36,983 bases of DNA from Acinetobacter gerneri DSM 14967 = CIP 107464 = MTCC 9824 (GCF_000368565.1 NZ_KB849553.1:24898-61880); one strand, 5' to 3'. Shown: positions 7,710-14,683, counted from the stretch's first letter. Translations and numbers: made by a program. The notes: generated from the sequence alone by a model not told the origin.

Positions 7710-8084
7710 ATGATACAAGACCAGAATGTTTCAGAACTTGATATTCAGAATCTAGCTAATAAAAATTTAACATCCTCAACAGAAAATACTTCTGAAACTG
7801 TATCGACAAAAGAAGAAAAGCATTCAAAAATTGTTGAGAAAAATCAAAAAATTTATAGTGTCAATGATTCTAAAAAATTTGAAGATATTCTTTTTCGTCA
7901 TATAGAAAAAATGAATGAAAAGACGATCACACGTAATCAGTTACTTACACAACACAAGAAAACCTTACTTGAACTTTTTAGTCTTGGTGCAACTGTAGAA
8001 GAAGTAGTGACTTTTCTAAAAGAAAACAATTTCACGAGTATTTCTGAAGAAAATTTAAAAGAATTTTTGAAGAAGAAAAAATAA
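7710..8084 (+). CDS. TraK-like oriT-proximal protein
   Basis: 124-residue protein transcribed away from oriT, in the position of RP4 traK. The longer frame opens at 7593, but the ATG at 7710 (after TTAGGAAAAAAC) fits better because the preceding residues are unlike a protein N-terminus. The N-terminal half is acidic and serine/threonine-rich, likely disordered. The C-terminal 50 residues (LFSLGATVEEVVTFLKENN then ISEENLKEFLKKKK) have the pattern 'helix, turn, helix, final basic helix' seen in TraK-type proteins that wrap oriT DNA. The family call is therefore from position plus a weak pattern match; a plain hypothetical is the alternative. Confidence 0.6.
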   Translation: MIQDQNVSELDIQNLANKNLTSSTENTSETVSTKEEKHSKIVEKNQKIYSVNDSKKFEDILFRHIEKMNEKTITRNQLLTQHKKTLLELFSLGATVEEVVTFLKENNFTSISEENLKEFLKKKK

Positions 8085-8093
8085 ATTATTGAA

Positions 8094-8141
8094 TGTGAAG
8101 TAAGATCAAGTTGATTCGAGTGCATATGAAATTACTTCACA
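8094..8141. terminator. Inverted repeat downstream of the traK-like gene
   Basis: TGTGAAGTAA (8094-8103) and TTACTTCACA (8132-8141) are perfect 10-bp arms around a 28-base loop, starting ten bases after the stop codon. There is no T-tract, so it may be a weak terminator or a protein-binding site. Confidence 0.35.
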
Positions 8142-8233
8142 CAAAGCAATTGATCCCATCGAAAGTATGATGTGTGCTTAAAAAACAGGAGGGTTTAACT
8201 TGGTAAACTATACATACTCATTAGGAGTTTACC

Positions 8234-8533
8234 ATGAGCAAGAAATAGAAGACTTACACCGCAGAATTTAAAGCTGAAGCCATAAAAGCCATTGAAGAGA
8301 ACCAAGGTAATGTATCGGAATCCGCTAGACAACTTGGCATTTCAATGCAAACCCTTTCGAACTGGAATAACAAAGCAAAGGCTGGAACTTTAGCAGGCAC
8401 AAAACAGTATTCGCCCGATCTAAACGCCTTACTCGAAGAAAATAAGAAGCTTAAACAACAGCTCAAAACAGCTGAAATGGAACGTGAATTTTTAAAAAAG
8501 GCAGCAGCGTACTTTGCCAAAGAAAGTCAGTGA
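8234..8533 (+). pseudogene. IS3-family OrfA with nonsense codon at position 5
   Basis: Starting at ATG 8234 (after AGGAG), codons 1-4 read MSKK and codon 5 is TAG (8246-8248). After that the frame runs uninterrupted through a helix-turn-helix (YTAEFKAEAIKAIEENQG, then ESARQLGISMQTLSNW) and a leucine-zipper segment (ALLEENKKLKQQLK) to the stop at 8531. The protein should be about 99 residues. Restart at ATG 8345 would lose most of the helix-turn-helix. The A6G slippery run at 8494-8500 for -1 frameshifting into orfB is intact. The element is therefore probably unable to make full OrfAB fusion unless the stop is suppressed. Confidence 0.8.
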
Positions 8534-9399
8534 GGTACGCCTATATGAAATCGCAAAGCCACTTATTTCCGATTATTTTAATGGCTCGATTACTTCGTGT
8601 ATCCGTTTCTCGCTTTTATGATTGGCTAAAGCGAGGCATGAGTAAAAGATCAATTCAGCGAAATCAGCAGACAATTTTGGTCAAAATAGCCCATGAAGAA
8701 ACCAAACAAAGCTATGGCTATGTTCGATTAACCAAGCATTTACAAGCGCAAGGTATCAAAATAAGTACGTATGCTGTGCGCCAAATAAAAAAATCAAATC
8801 AGTTGTATTGTAAGCGCCATAAGCGTTTCAAAAGAACCACGAACAGTGATCACAACCGTTCTATTTATGACAATTTACTCAAGCAACAGTTTTCAATGAC
8901 GAAGCCTAATCTTGCGTGGTCGAGTGACATTACCTACATTTGGACGGCTGAGGGCTGGTTGTACTTGGCAGCTGTCAAAGATCTTTACACGAAACAGGTT
9001 GTTGGCTATAGCTTAAATGAGCGCATGACAGCCAAGCTTGTTTGTGATGCATTGAATATGGCTATTCGCAATCAGAAACCTGCTAAAGATCTCATTGTAC
9101 ATTCAGATAGAGGCAGCCAATATTGCAGTAATGAATATCGAAACTTACTTGAGAAATTTGATTTTCAGGGTTCAATGAGCAAAAAAGGCGACTGCTTTGA
9201 TAATGCACCGATAGAGAGTTTCTGGGGCATACTCAAAAATGAACTAGTCCATCATCGCAACTACAAAACAAGGGAAGAAGCCAAAGCGGATATTACAAAA
9301 TATATAGAGTTATTTTATAATCAGCGAAGAATTCAAAAAGGCTTGGATTTTAAGACACCAAATCAAATGGCAGAAGACTTTTATCGGTTAGCTGCCTAG
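8530..9399 (+). CDS. IS3-family transposase OrfB
   Basis: 289-residue catalytic subunit, overlapping the orfA stop (GTG at 8530) and normally made as a -1 frameshift fusion. The N-terminal HTH_21 region includes SYGYVRLTKHL. The DDE integrase core shows the first Asp in WSSDITYIW, the second in LIVHSDRGSQYC and the Glu in NAPIESFWGILKNE, with the standard YNQRRIQKGLDFKTPNQM tail. All catalytic residues are present and the gene is full-length, in contrast to its damaged orfA. Confidence 0.93.
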   Translation: MRYAYMKSQSHLFPIILMARLLRVSVSRFYDWLKRGMSKRSIQRNQQTILVKIAHEETKQSYGYVRLTKHLQAQGIKISTYAVRQIKKSNQLYCKRHKRFKRTTNSDHNRSIYDNLLKQQFSMTKPNLAWSSDITYIWTAEGWLYLAAVKDLYTKQVVGYSLNERMTAKLVCDALNMAIRNQKPAKDLIVHSDRGSQYCSNEYRNLLEKFDFQGSMSKKGDCFDNAPIESFWGILKNELVHHRNYKTREEAKADITKYIELFYNQRRIQKGLDFKTPNQMAEDFYRLAA

Positions 9400-9477
9400 A
9401 ATCTCCCAAGTGAAAGTCTCCTGCTAATTCAGCACACATCAGTCTTTCCACAGATGGATAAAAAGTAGGATGTTAAA

Positions 9478-10887
9478 TTGACCAACACCTCTAATAAACA
9501 CAACTCCTCCTTTAATTATACAAGTAGATTAAGACGTGCACGCCATCGCTTTAGTCTGCTGGCAGATAAGGCAGAAGATGATGAAATCGAGCGTCGTATT
9601 CGTGATGGGATTGAGCTATCAGGAGCCATTCCCTGGATTTTAATATTCGCTATTTTTATTGCATCAGTCGGATTAAATATCAATTCAACAGCCGTGGTTA
9701 TTGGAGCAATGCTAATTTCTCCACTTATGGGACCGATCATGGGGGTGGGGCTGGGTGTAGCAGTTTATGACTTTAAACTGGTAAAACGGGCACTCTTCAA
9801 CCTAGGTATTGCAACACTGATCAGCTTGGTCGTATCCACTCTATATTTCTCGATATCACCCCTCGATAATGCACAATCTGAACTTTTATCACGAACTAGC
9901 CCAACCGTTTGGGATGTGCTCATCGCATTATTTGGTGGATTGGCAGGAATCATTGGGATCACTCGAGAAGAAAAATCAAATGTTATTCCAGGGGTGGCGA
10001 TTGCTACAGCATTGATGCCACCTGTCTGTACTGCTGGATTTGGTATTGCAACTGGACAGTGGAGCTTTGTTGGTGGTGCACTGTATTTATATACCATTAA
10101 TTGTGTGTTCATCAGTTTGGCAACTATTATCGGTATCCGGATTTTAAGGTTAAAGCCACATAGTTTTGCTGACGAAAAAGTAGAAAGACGTGTAAAAATA
10201 TCTTTGCTGATGATCGCAATGGTGACCGCAATTCCAAGTGCCTATCTGGCGACTAAATTAGTTAATGAAGAAGTTTTTAAATCAACTGCCAACAAATTCA
10301 TTACACAAGAATTTACCTTTAAAGAAACACAAGTCGCCAGTTCAAAAATTGATAGCAAGACACGGACCATTGAGTTGGCTTTAGTCGGTTTGCCCTTAAG
10401 TCAGGCGACGTTGCAGAATATTGAAGGGAGACTTGCTGTTGCAAATCTCGAAGGAACTAAAATTATTGTGCATCAAACCAATGATGATAAGGTTGATGTG
10501 ACTGCCTTAAAATCTGGGGTATTGAGTGATTTGTATCTGAATGGACAAGAAGCCCTGCGCCAAAAGGATGAACAGGTAAAACAATTACAGCAAGAATTAA
10601 GGGTGAAAAATGCTTTATTTGCCAATGCAAATGATGTTTTTGCAGAGCTACGTGCACAGCATCCCACTGTAAGCTCTATTTTTCTAGGACAAGGCATTGA
10701 TTTACCGACTGATCCCAATCAAAAGCAAATACTGCAACTTAGTGTGAGAACATCTGAACCACTATCGAGTGAAGATCAAATTCGCATTGAAAATTGGTTC
10801 AAGGTTAGAATGAAGACGGATGCTGTACTATTAGATTTTTTGGTAAATCAAGATATTGTTAATCAAAAAGATAGCAGTTCAAACTAA
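9478..10887 (+). CDS. DUF389 family multi-pass membrane protein
   Basis: 469-residue inner-membrane protein of the DUF389 family, whose function is unknown. After a charged N-terminal segment, at least six hydrophobic helices span residues about 50-260, including the family-typical stretches SAVVIGAMLISPLMGPI-like (TAVVIGAMLISPLMGPIMG) and ATALMPPVCTAGFG. The C-terminal 200 residues are soluble, with a coiled-coil-like glutamine-rich stretch (EALRQKDEQVKQLQQELR). The start is TTG at 9478: AGGA lies seven bases upstream, and an ATG at 9471 is in another frame and stops at once. It begins 36 bp after the IS3 end, so native upstream regulation may have been removed. It converges with the betT fragment across a shared hairpin, a pair that looks chromosomal in origin. 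Confidence 0.85.
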   Translation: MTNTSNKHNSSFNYTSRLRRARHRFSLLADKAEDDEIERRIRDGIELSGAIPWILIFAIFIASVGLNINSTAVVIGAMLISPLMGPIMGVGLGVAVYDFKLVKRALFNLGIATLISLVVSTLYFSISPLDNAQSELLSRTSPTVWDVLIALFGGLAGIIGITREEKSNVIPGVAIATALMPPVCTAGFGIATGQWSFVGGALYLYTINCVFISLATIIGIRILRLKPHSFADEKVERRVKISLLMIAMVTAIPSAYLATKLVNEEVFKSTANKFITQEFTFKETQVASSKIDSKTRTIELALVGLPLSQATLQNIEGRLAVANLEGTKIIVHQTNDDKVDVTALKSGVLSDLYLNGQEALRQKDEQVKQLQQELRVKNALFANANDVFAELRAQHPTVSSIFLGQGIDLPTDPNQKQILQLSVRTSEPLSSEDQIRIENWFKVRMKTDAVLLDFLVNQDIVNQKDSSSN

Positions 10888-10910
10888 TACTTGTTAATTT
10901 GAACTGCTAT
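10871..10910. terminator. Bidirectional terminator between DUF389 gene and betT fragment
   Basis: Perfect 13-bp arms ATAGCAGTTCAAA (10871-10883) and TTTGAACTGCTAT (10898-10910) surround the DUF389 stop codon. The arrangement between two convergent genes fits a bidirectional terminator, although the T-tract is poor. Confidence 0.6.
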
Positions 10911-10919
10911 GTAGATTGT

Positions 10920-11754
10920 TTAATTACGGACTACATTTAAAAAATACAAGTGGCGTTCGTATTGATCAATAATGTCCTGGAGTAAATCTTCTTGTGTCCA
11001 TTCCATGACATTGTAGTTTTTCCCCCCTTCTTTTAGAAAAACTTCCGCTTTGTAATATTTCAGAGAGAGGCTACTTTCGTCATCGAGCATAAAACTCGGA
11101 GCTCGTGTTTCAGTAGCCACGACTTGATAGATGAAGTTGATTTCATTTTGATGATCTACTTTCAGTAATAGCCCCCCATCAACCTCACGGATTGAAACAT
11201 CCAGATTCCGGCGCTGAAATTCATGTTTTATGTTCTGAAAAGCCTGATGAACATTCTGATGAATATAGGCTGTTACTTCGGCTTTAGAATGTGGGTAATG
11301 CATAATTAAACCTAGACGCTGTTGCCAGCTTCTTGGGTTTTGTATAGCTCGTGGTGTGATCCTAGCACTTTGTAGGGCCTGTACTTTTAAGACATCTAAA
11401 CGTAGTGCCTTGATTAACCCCCAGCACAATAACAGCATAATGAAAGTAAAAGGCAAGGCACTCATGATCACTGCAGATTGCAAGGCACTTAAACCACCAA
11501 CGATCAGCAAGATAATAGAAAGAACAGCAATCACAGCTGTCCAGAACAAACGTTGCCAAACAGGGGAGTGCTCCGTTTTAGCCGTAAGGTAATCTGTGAT
11601 CAAGGCTCCTGAATCAGCCGAAGTAACAAAAAACAGGAAGATCAGGAGGGTAGCAACCAGACTGGATACACTAGAGAGAGGTAAAGTCTTTAAAAATTCG
11701 AATAAGGCAACAGAAGAATCTTTTTCTACAGCCAATACTAGACTGGAATGATTT
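10920..11754 (-). pseudogene. betT: betT (BCCT choline/betaine transporter) C-terminal fragment
   Basis: About 277 residues matching the C-terminal part of BetT-like BCCT transporters, which take up choline or glycine betaine. Visible parts are the last transmembrane helices, including LFFVTSADSGALITDYLT (a conserved BCCT helix) and the 150-residue cytoplasmic tail typical of osmoregulated BetT (IREVDGGLLLKVDHQNEINF and the HLYFLNVVRN end). A complete BetT has about 650-700 residues, so the first 400 or so, with most membrane helices, are missing. The coding similarity stops at about 11754, where an IS-end sequence TGAACCGTACC begins. A TTG at 11735 allows an open frame but cannot give a working transporter. 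Confidence 0.85.
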
Positions 11755-11870
11755 TGAACCGTACCGGGTTTGTCGGAGACTTTTTTATTTAAGTTAGGCC
11801 ACCTGACCTAACGGGTTAATCTTATCATTGAACCGTACTGGGTTTATCGGAGAGAAGTTTTTAATATCTA
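11755..11870. mobile_element. Two IS-end relics in the same orientation
   Basis: The sequence TGAACCGTACCGGGTT (11755) recurs as TGAACCGTACTGGGTT (11829), 74 bp apart, each followed by TGTCGGAGA or TATCGGAGA. Sequence of this form, starting TGAACCG and continuing GGAGA, is typical of IS3-family terminal repeats. The short gap contains an imperfect hairpin GTTAGGCC/GACCTAAC. No transposase remains. The first relic truncates betT. Family assignment is from the end sequence only. Confidence 0.5.
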
Positions 11871-11876
11871 AATTTA

Positions 11877-11998
11877 TGTAACTATAGAGTATACCCTAAA
11901 GTTACAATCTGAAAGTTCATGAAATTATGTATCATTTAAATGATTTTTAATCATAAATAACATGTAACTTTAGTATTAAAGATTTATAATTTACGAAA
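11877..11998. promoter_or_regulatory. Candidate res site upstream of the resolvase
   Basis: TGTAACT (11877) and AGTTACA (ending 11906) bracket a 30-bp imperfect palindrome with an AT-rich centre, the layout of a resolvase crossover site. The 11-bp word CTAAAGTTACA (11896-11906) recurs in inverted orientation as TGTAACTTTAG at 11963-11973. Multiple short inverted sites in the 120 bp before a serine recombinase gene are typical of res. The individual subsite boundaries are guesses. Confidence 0.45.
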
Positions 11999-12031
11999 TT
12001 GTTCATTTTTATCCAATTGGGGCGTGAAAAA

Positions 12032-12598
12032 TTGAAAGGCCAAAAAGTAGGGTATATCCGGGTAAGTTCTGTCGAGCAAAACACTGGACGTCAACTTGAG
12101 GGAATTGAAGTCGACCGGATTTTTGTTGACCGTGCTTCAGGTAAAAATACTGACCGACCTAAATTTCAGGAAATGTTGAACTATGTCCGGGAAGGGGACA
12201 GGGTGATTGTACATTCCATGGATCGTTTTGCGCGAAGCCTGAAAGATTTGGTCACTGAAGTAGATAAACTGGTCAAACGAGGGATTGCCATCCAGTTTGT
12301 AAAAGAAAATATTATTTTTACGGCCGAATCCACCCCGATGGATAATTTGATGCTGCAATTGATGGGTGCTTTTGCACAGTTCGAACGTGAGATAATTTTA
12401 GAGCGGCAAAAGGAAGGAATAAAACTCGCCTCTGCTCAGGGGAAGTACAAAGGTCGGGTGCATAAACTAAAGCCTGACCAAGCTGAAGCTTTACGACAAG
12501 CATGGAGGGAAGGGAAGTATCCATCAAAAATGGCATTAGGAAAAGCTTTTGGGATTAGTCGTCAGGCGGTATACCGATATTTACAAGTTAGTGAATAG
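12032..12598 (+). CDS. tnpR: Serine recombinase (Tn3-type resolvase)
   Basis: 188-residue resolvase/invertase. The N-terminal catalytic domain begins KGQKVGYIRVSSVEQN, with the nucleophile Ser12 in the YxRVS motif, and continues with conserved arginines in MDRFARSLKDL. The long E-helix is the QLMGAFAQFEREIILERQKEG segment, and a C-terminal helix-turn-helix ends MALGKAFGISRQAVYRYL. The frame is open from TTG 11999, but family proteins start at the sequence encoded from TTG 12032, which has GGGG nine bases upstream. No Tn3 transposase is nearby, so this is an orphan, perhaps kept for plasmid multimer resolution. It lies between IS relics and the first XerC/D site. Confidence 0.9.
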   Translation: MKGQKVGYIRVSSVEQNTGRQLEGIEVDRIFVDRASGKNTDRPKFQEMLNYVREGDRVIVHSMDRFARSLKDLVTEVDKLVKRGIAIQFVKENIIFTAESTPMDNLMLQLMGAFAQFEREIILERQKEGIKLASAQGKYKGRVHKLKPDQAEALRQAWREGKYPSKMALGKAFGISRQAVYRYLQVSE

Positions 12599-12762
12599 CT
12601 TATTGGGATTGGCAACTAAATTTAGTTTAACTTATAAAAATCATGAAACATTGTTCGAATTTTAAGCGTGGAACATAAATAATCAATAAAAAGCCGCTCT
12701 GGTACCCTATGCCCCACAACGGCTTGATCTAATATACTGAAATTTAATGATAAATATCAAGT

Positions 12763-12790
12763 ATTTCGTATAAGGTGTATTATGTTATTT
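12763..12790 (+). other. pdif (XerC/XerD) site 1, C/D orientation
   Basis: XerC arm ATTTCGTATAA (12763-12773), spacer GGTGTA, XerD arm TTATGTTATTT (12780-12790), close to the consensus of Acinetobacter plasmid dif sites. The similarity continues beyond the core as TTAGAAAAACTTAA, a D-side extension shared with the other C/D sites. It opens the module holding the small gene at 12931. Confidence 0.85.
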
Positions 12791-12930
12791 TTAGAAAAAC
12801 TTAACTTAAATAGATAAATCTAATATATTATCTTTCTCACAATTTCATAAATATCAATTATCTAATAAGCTTTAAATCCTCTTGCTAAGTCTGTATGCTG
12901 TTTTATCAGAAAGATACTATAGAGGGTAAT

Positions 12931-13158
12931 ATGCATAGTTTTTCTGTAAAAGAATTGGATCAGTTGATTGAAAATGATCTAAAGGAAAAGAAAAAATCTA
13001 GTAAGTTATTGATTGGATATAAACTATTTAATGATCTAATGAATGACCCTAAATTTTATGCAGAAGTGACAGATTCAGCCCTGAGTGCCACAAAACGAAA
13101 ATATAAGAACCTCAAGATCAAGATTACGACGGATAAATATCAACTTCATTTTGAATAA
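12931..13158 (+). CDS. Small hypothetical protein of a pdif module
   Basis: 75-residue, lysine-rich protein (first half KELDQLIENDLKEKKKSSK; C-terminal strands NLKIKITTDKYQLHF). The frame opens at 12895, but ATG 12931 follows GAGGG by four bases and is the better start. I do not recognise a family. It is the sole gene between two XerC/D sites of opposite orientation and has its own terminator. Single genes in such modules are often antitoxin-like or regulatory, but there is no partner here. The predicted shape (helical first half, two strands at the end) could be a small DNA- or toxin-binding protein; that is speculation. Confidence 0.65.
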   Translation: MHSFSVKELDQLIENDLKEKKKSSKLLIGYKLFNDLMNDPKFYAEVTDSALSATKRKYKNLKIKITTDKYQLHFE

Positions 13159-13161
13159 AAC

Positions 13162-13194
13162 ATAAAAAAGAGAGCTAGCAGCTCTCTTTTTTAT
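13162..13194 (+). terminator. Rho-independent terminator
   Basis: Perfect 15-bp arms ATAAAAAAGAGAGCT and AGCTCTCTTTTTTAT around loop AGC, starting three bases after the small gene's stop codon. A run of six T ends the stem. Confidence 0.85.
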
Positions 13195-13228
13195 GATAGA
13201 AGTGTACTCACTAGTACACTTCTATCAT
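13193..13228. repeat. Perfect 16-bp inverted repeat beside pdif 2
   Basis: ATGATAGAAGTGTACT (13193-13208) and AGTACACTTCTATCAT (13213-13228) form a perfect stem with loop CACT. It overlaps the last two bases of the preceding terminator and ends four bases before pdif site 2. There is no T-tract, so it may bind a protein or act as a recombination accessory element. Confidence 0.8.
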
Positions 13229-13232
13229 ATCC

Positions 13233-13260
13233 ATTTTACATAATGGTCATTATGAATAGT
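13233..13260 (-). other. pdif site 2, D/C orientation, degenerate
   Basis: Read on the + strand: XerD-like ATTTTACATAA, spacer TGGTCA, XerC-like TTATGAATAGT. Against the consensus the XerD arm matches 9 of 11 and the XerC arm about 7 of 11. Its location at the boundary between two gene modules and opposite orientation to sites 1 and 3 support it. Confidence 0.55.
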
Positions 13261-13301
13261 TATTACAATTTCATTAATTATCATATAGATATATTTTTTT
13301 G

Positions 13302-13329
13302 ACTTCGTATAAGGTGTATTATGTTTATT
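13302..13329 (+). other. pdif site 3, C/D orientation
   Basis: XerC arm ACTTCGTATAA, spacer GGTGTA, XerD arm TTATGTTTATT (13319-13329), each arm one base from consensus. The D-side extension TTAGAAAAACTAAT is shared with site 1. It opens the ohr-ohrR module. Confidence 0.85.
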
Positions 13330-13390
13330 TTAGAAAAACTAATTGATTCTTGAAAGTAAACAGGCTTCCATTATCAGATATTAAGAGGTC

Positions 13391-13822
13391 TCAAATTCTT
13401 TCTGATAATAGATTAACTAATACTTTTAATTCATCTCGTAATTGATTTAAGTTATCAAACTCAATGTTCTTGGTAAGCTCTTTAGGAATCTTTTCTGCTT
13501 CAGCAGATAAGTCTCGCCCTTTATCTTTTAATGAAATAAGAACTCGTCTTTCATCATTAGGATCACGTGATCGATTAATTAGACCAGATGTCTCCATTCT
13601 TTTTAATAGTGGGGTTAATGTTCCACTATCAAGATGTAAAATTTGTCCAAGATCACCCACACTTACACATTCTTTTTCCCACAAAACCAACATCACTAAA
13701 TATTGAGGATAAGTGAGTCCGAGAGGTGTAAGAAAAGGGCGATAAGCTTTTACGATTAAATTAGATGCAGCATAAATAGGAAAACATAGTTGCTCATCTA
13801 AGCAAAGCTGATTCTTGGACAT
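13391..13822 (-). CDS. ohrR: OhrR, MarR-family organic peroxide sensor
   Basis: 143-residue winged-helix repressor. The N-terminal LCFPIYAASNLIVKAYRP contains the redox-sensing Cys13 followed by the tyrosine that hydrogen-bonds to it in OhrR proteins. The MarR core reads LGLTYPQYLVMLVLWE, then LDSGTLTPLLKRMETSGLI and the wing RDPNDERRVLISL. It represses ohr until organic hydroperoxides oxidise the cysteine. It follows ohr by six bases on the same strand, so the two form an autoregulated pair under the palindrome at 14276-14312. The module is bounded by pdif sites 3 and 4, which points to horizontal exchange. Confidence 0.93.
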   Translation of the reverse strand: MSKNQLCLDEQLCFPIYAASNLIVKAYRPFLTPLGLTYPQYLVMLVLWEKECVSVGDLGQILHLDSGTLTPLLKRMETSGLINRSRDPNDERRVLISLKDKGRDLSAEAEKIPKELTKNIEFDNLNQLRDELKVLVNLLSERI

Positions 13823-13828
13823 AGCTTT

Positions 13829-14257
13829 TTATTTGGTATAGACAGTGGTAGACACCTGTATATTACCTCGAATAGCATTGGAATAAGGACATACTTGATG
13901 CGTTTGTTCCACGATTTTCTCTGCATCAGCTTGTGAAATACCTGAAAGCGTGACATCTAAGTGTACTGTCAAGGCAAATCCACCATTGCCATTAGCAACC
14001 ATTCCAACAGTACTCAGGACCTCTACATCGTTATCACGGATTTTATATTCTTTATTGCTACGAGTTACATGGATCACTGCATTTCCAAAGCATGCAGCAT
14101 AGCCAGCTGCAAATAATTGTTCAGGATTCGTTGCATCACCTTTACCACCTAATTCTTTTGGCAAAGCCAATTTTAGTTCTAAGATACCATCTTCACTACG
14201 AATATTTCCTGAACGTCCACCGATTGCTTTAACCTGGGTAGAATAAAGATTACTCAT
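13829..14257 (-). CDS. ohr: Ohr organic hydroperoxide reductase
   Basis: 142-residue OsmC/Ohr-family thiol peroxidase that reduces fatty-acid and other organic hydroperoxides, using lipoyl groups as electron donor in the family. Both catalytic cysteines are present: AACFGNA (about residue 61) and QVCPYSNA (about residue 125), together with conserved Arg in GGRSGNIRSEDG. An upstream in-frame start at 14302 would put the start inside the palindrome; ATG 14257, preceded by AAAGG, gives the canonical N-terminus MSNLYSTQ. It is the first gene of the ohr-ohrR operon. Confidence 0.95.
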   Translation of the reverse strand: MSNLYSTQVKAIGGRSGNIRSEDGILELKLALPKELGGKGDATNPEQLFAAGYAACFGNAVIHVTRSNKEYKIRDNDVEVLSTVGMVANGNGGFALTVHLDVTLSGISQADAEKIVEQTHQVCPYSNAIRGNIQVSTTVYTK

Positions 14258-14275
14258 TTTGATTACCTTTAAATA

Positions 14276-14312
14276 AATACATTGTATGCAATATAATTGC
14301 ACACAATGTATT
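14276..14312 (-). promoter_or_regulatory. Nested palindrome, predicted OhrR operator
   Basis: Outer arms AATACATTGT and ACAATGTATT are perfect, and an inner perfect pair TGCAAT/ATTGCA (14287-14292, 14296-14301) lies around ATA. It ends 18 bases before the ohr start codon. OhrR boxes are AT-rich inverted repeats with TACAAT/ATTGTA-like halves, so this fits as operator and promoter overlap. Confidence 0.75.
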
Positions 14313-14336
14313 TATGTCAACTGTTTTTTATATTCC

Positions 14337-14364
14337 ATTTAACATAATGGCTGTTATATGAAAT
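14337..14364 (-). other. pdif site 4, D/C orientation
   Basis: On the + strand: XerD arm complement ATTTAACATAA, spacer TGGCTG, XerC arm complement TTATATGAAAT. Each arm differs from the consensus at one position. It separates the ohr-ohrR module from hicAB. Confidence 0.82.
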
Positions 14365-14434
14365 GCAACTAAATTCAGTTGCATTTTTTAATTTCAGGGG
14401 ACTATACTTAGTCGTAACTGAGTAGGGCTAAAAT

Positions 14435-14683
14435 ATGGGTAAAACGGAAAAGTTATTGGAAAAATTTGGAAATTCAAAAAATACGTTTCCATATAAAGAT
14501 TTAGTCGTTTTACTGAGCCAGCTCGGCTATGAAAAATTTGAAATGGCAGGCTCTCGTGTTCGGTTTTTTAATGAAAAAACTGAACATATGATTTTACTGC
14601 ATAGACCACACCCTGAAAATGAAATCAAAGGTGGGGCATTGAAAGCTGTAAAACAGGCACTCAAGCAGGAGGGATTTTTATGA
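14435..14683 (+). CDS. hicA: HicA-family mRNA interferase toxin
   Basis: 82-residue HicA toxin with the double-stranded-RNA-binding-like fold: the first helix VVLLSQLGYEKFEMAGSRVRF, then MILLHRPHPENEIKGGALKAVKQAL. The conserved glycine-serine turn carries Arg-Val rather than the His found in E. coli HicA; this GSRVRF variant with a following HRPHP is a common subgroup. AGTAGGG precedes the ATG by seven bases. Its stop overlaps the hicB start in ATGA, the usual toxin-first order. The pair occupies one pdif-bounded module, a typical arrangement on Acinetobacter plasmids, and would stabilise the plasmid. Confidence 0.9.
   Translation: MGKTEKLLEKFGNSKNTFPYKDLVVLLSQLGYEKFEMAGSRVRFFNEKTEHMILLHRPHPENEIKGGALKAVKQALKQEGFL

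Larger units (their letters stand above)
8168..9441 (+). mobile_element. IS3-family insertion sequence, about 1.27 kb
   Basis: The ends are TGATGTGTGCT (8168-8178) and AGCACACATCA (9431-9441), an 11-bp perfect inverted repeat with the TG...CA termini of IS3-family elements; similarity continues inward with AACAGGAG/CTCCTG. The two transposase frames are read left to right. The flanking bases (GTA left, GTC right) do not form a clear target duplication. In layout it resembles ISAba14-type elements, but I cannot fix the name. Confidence 0.85.
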
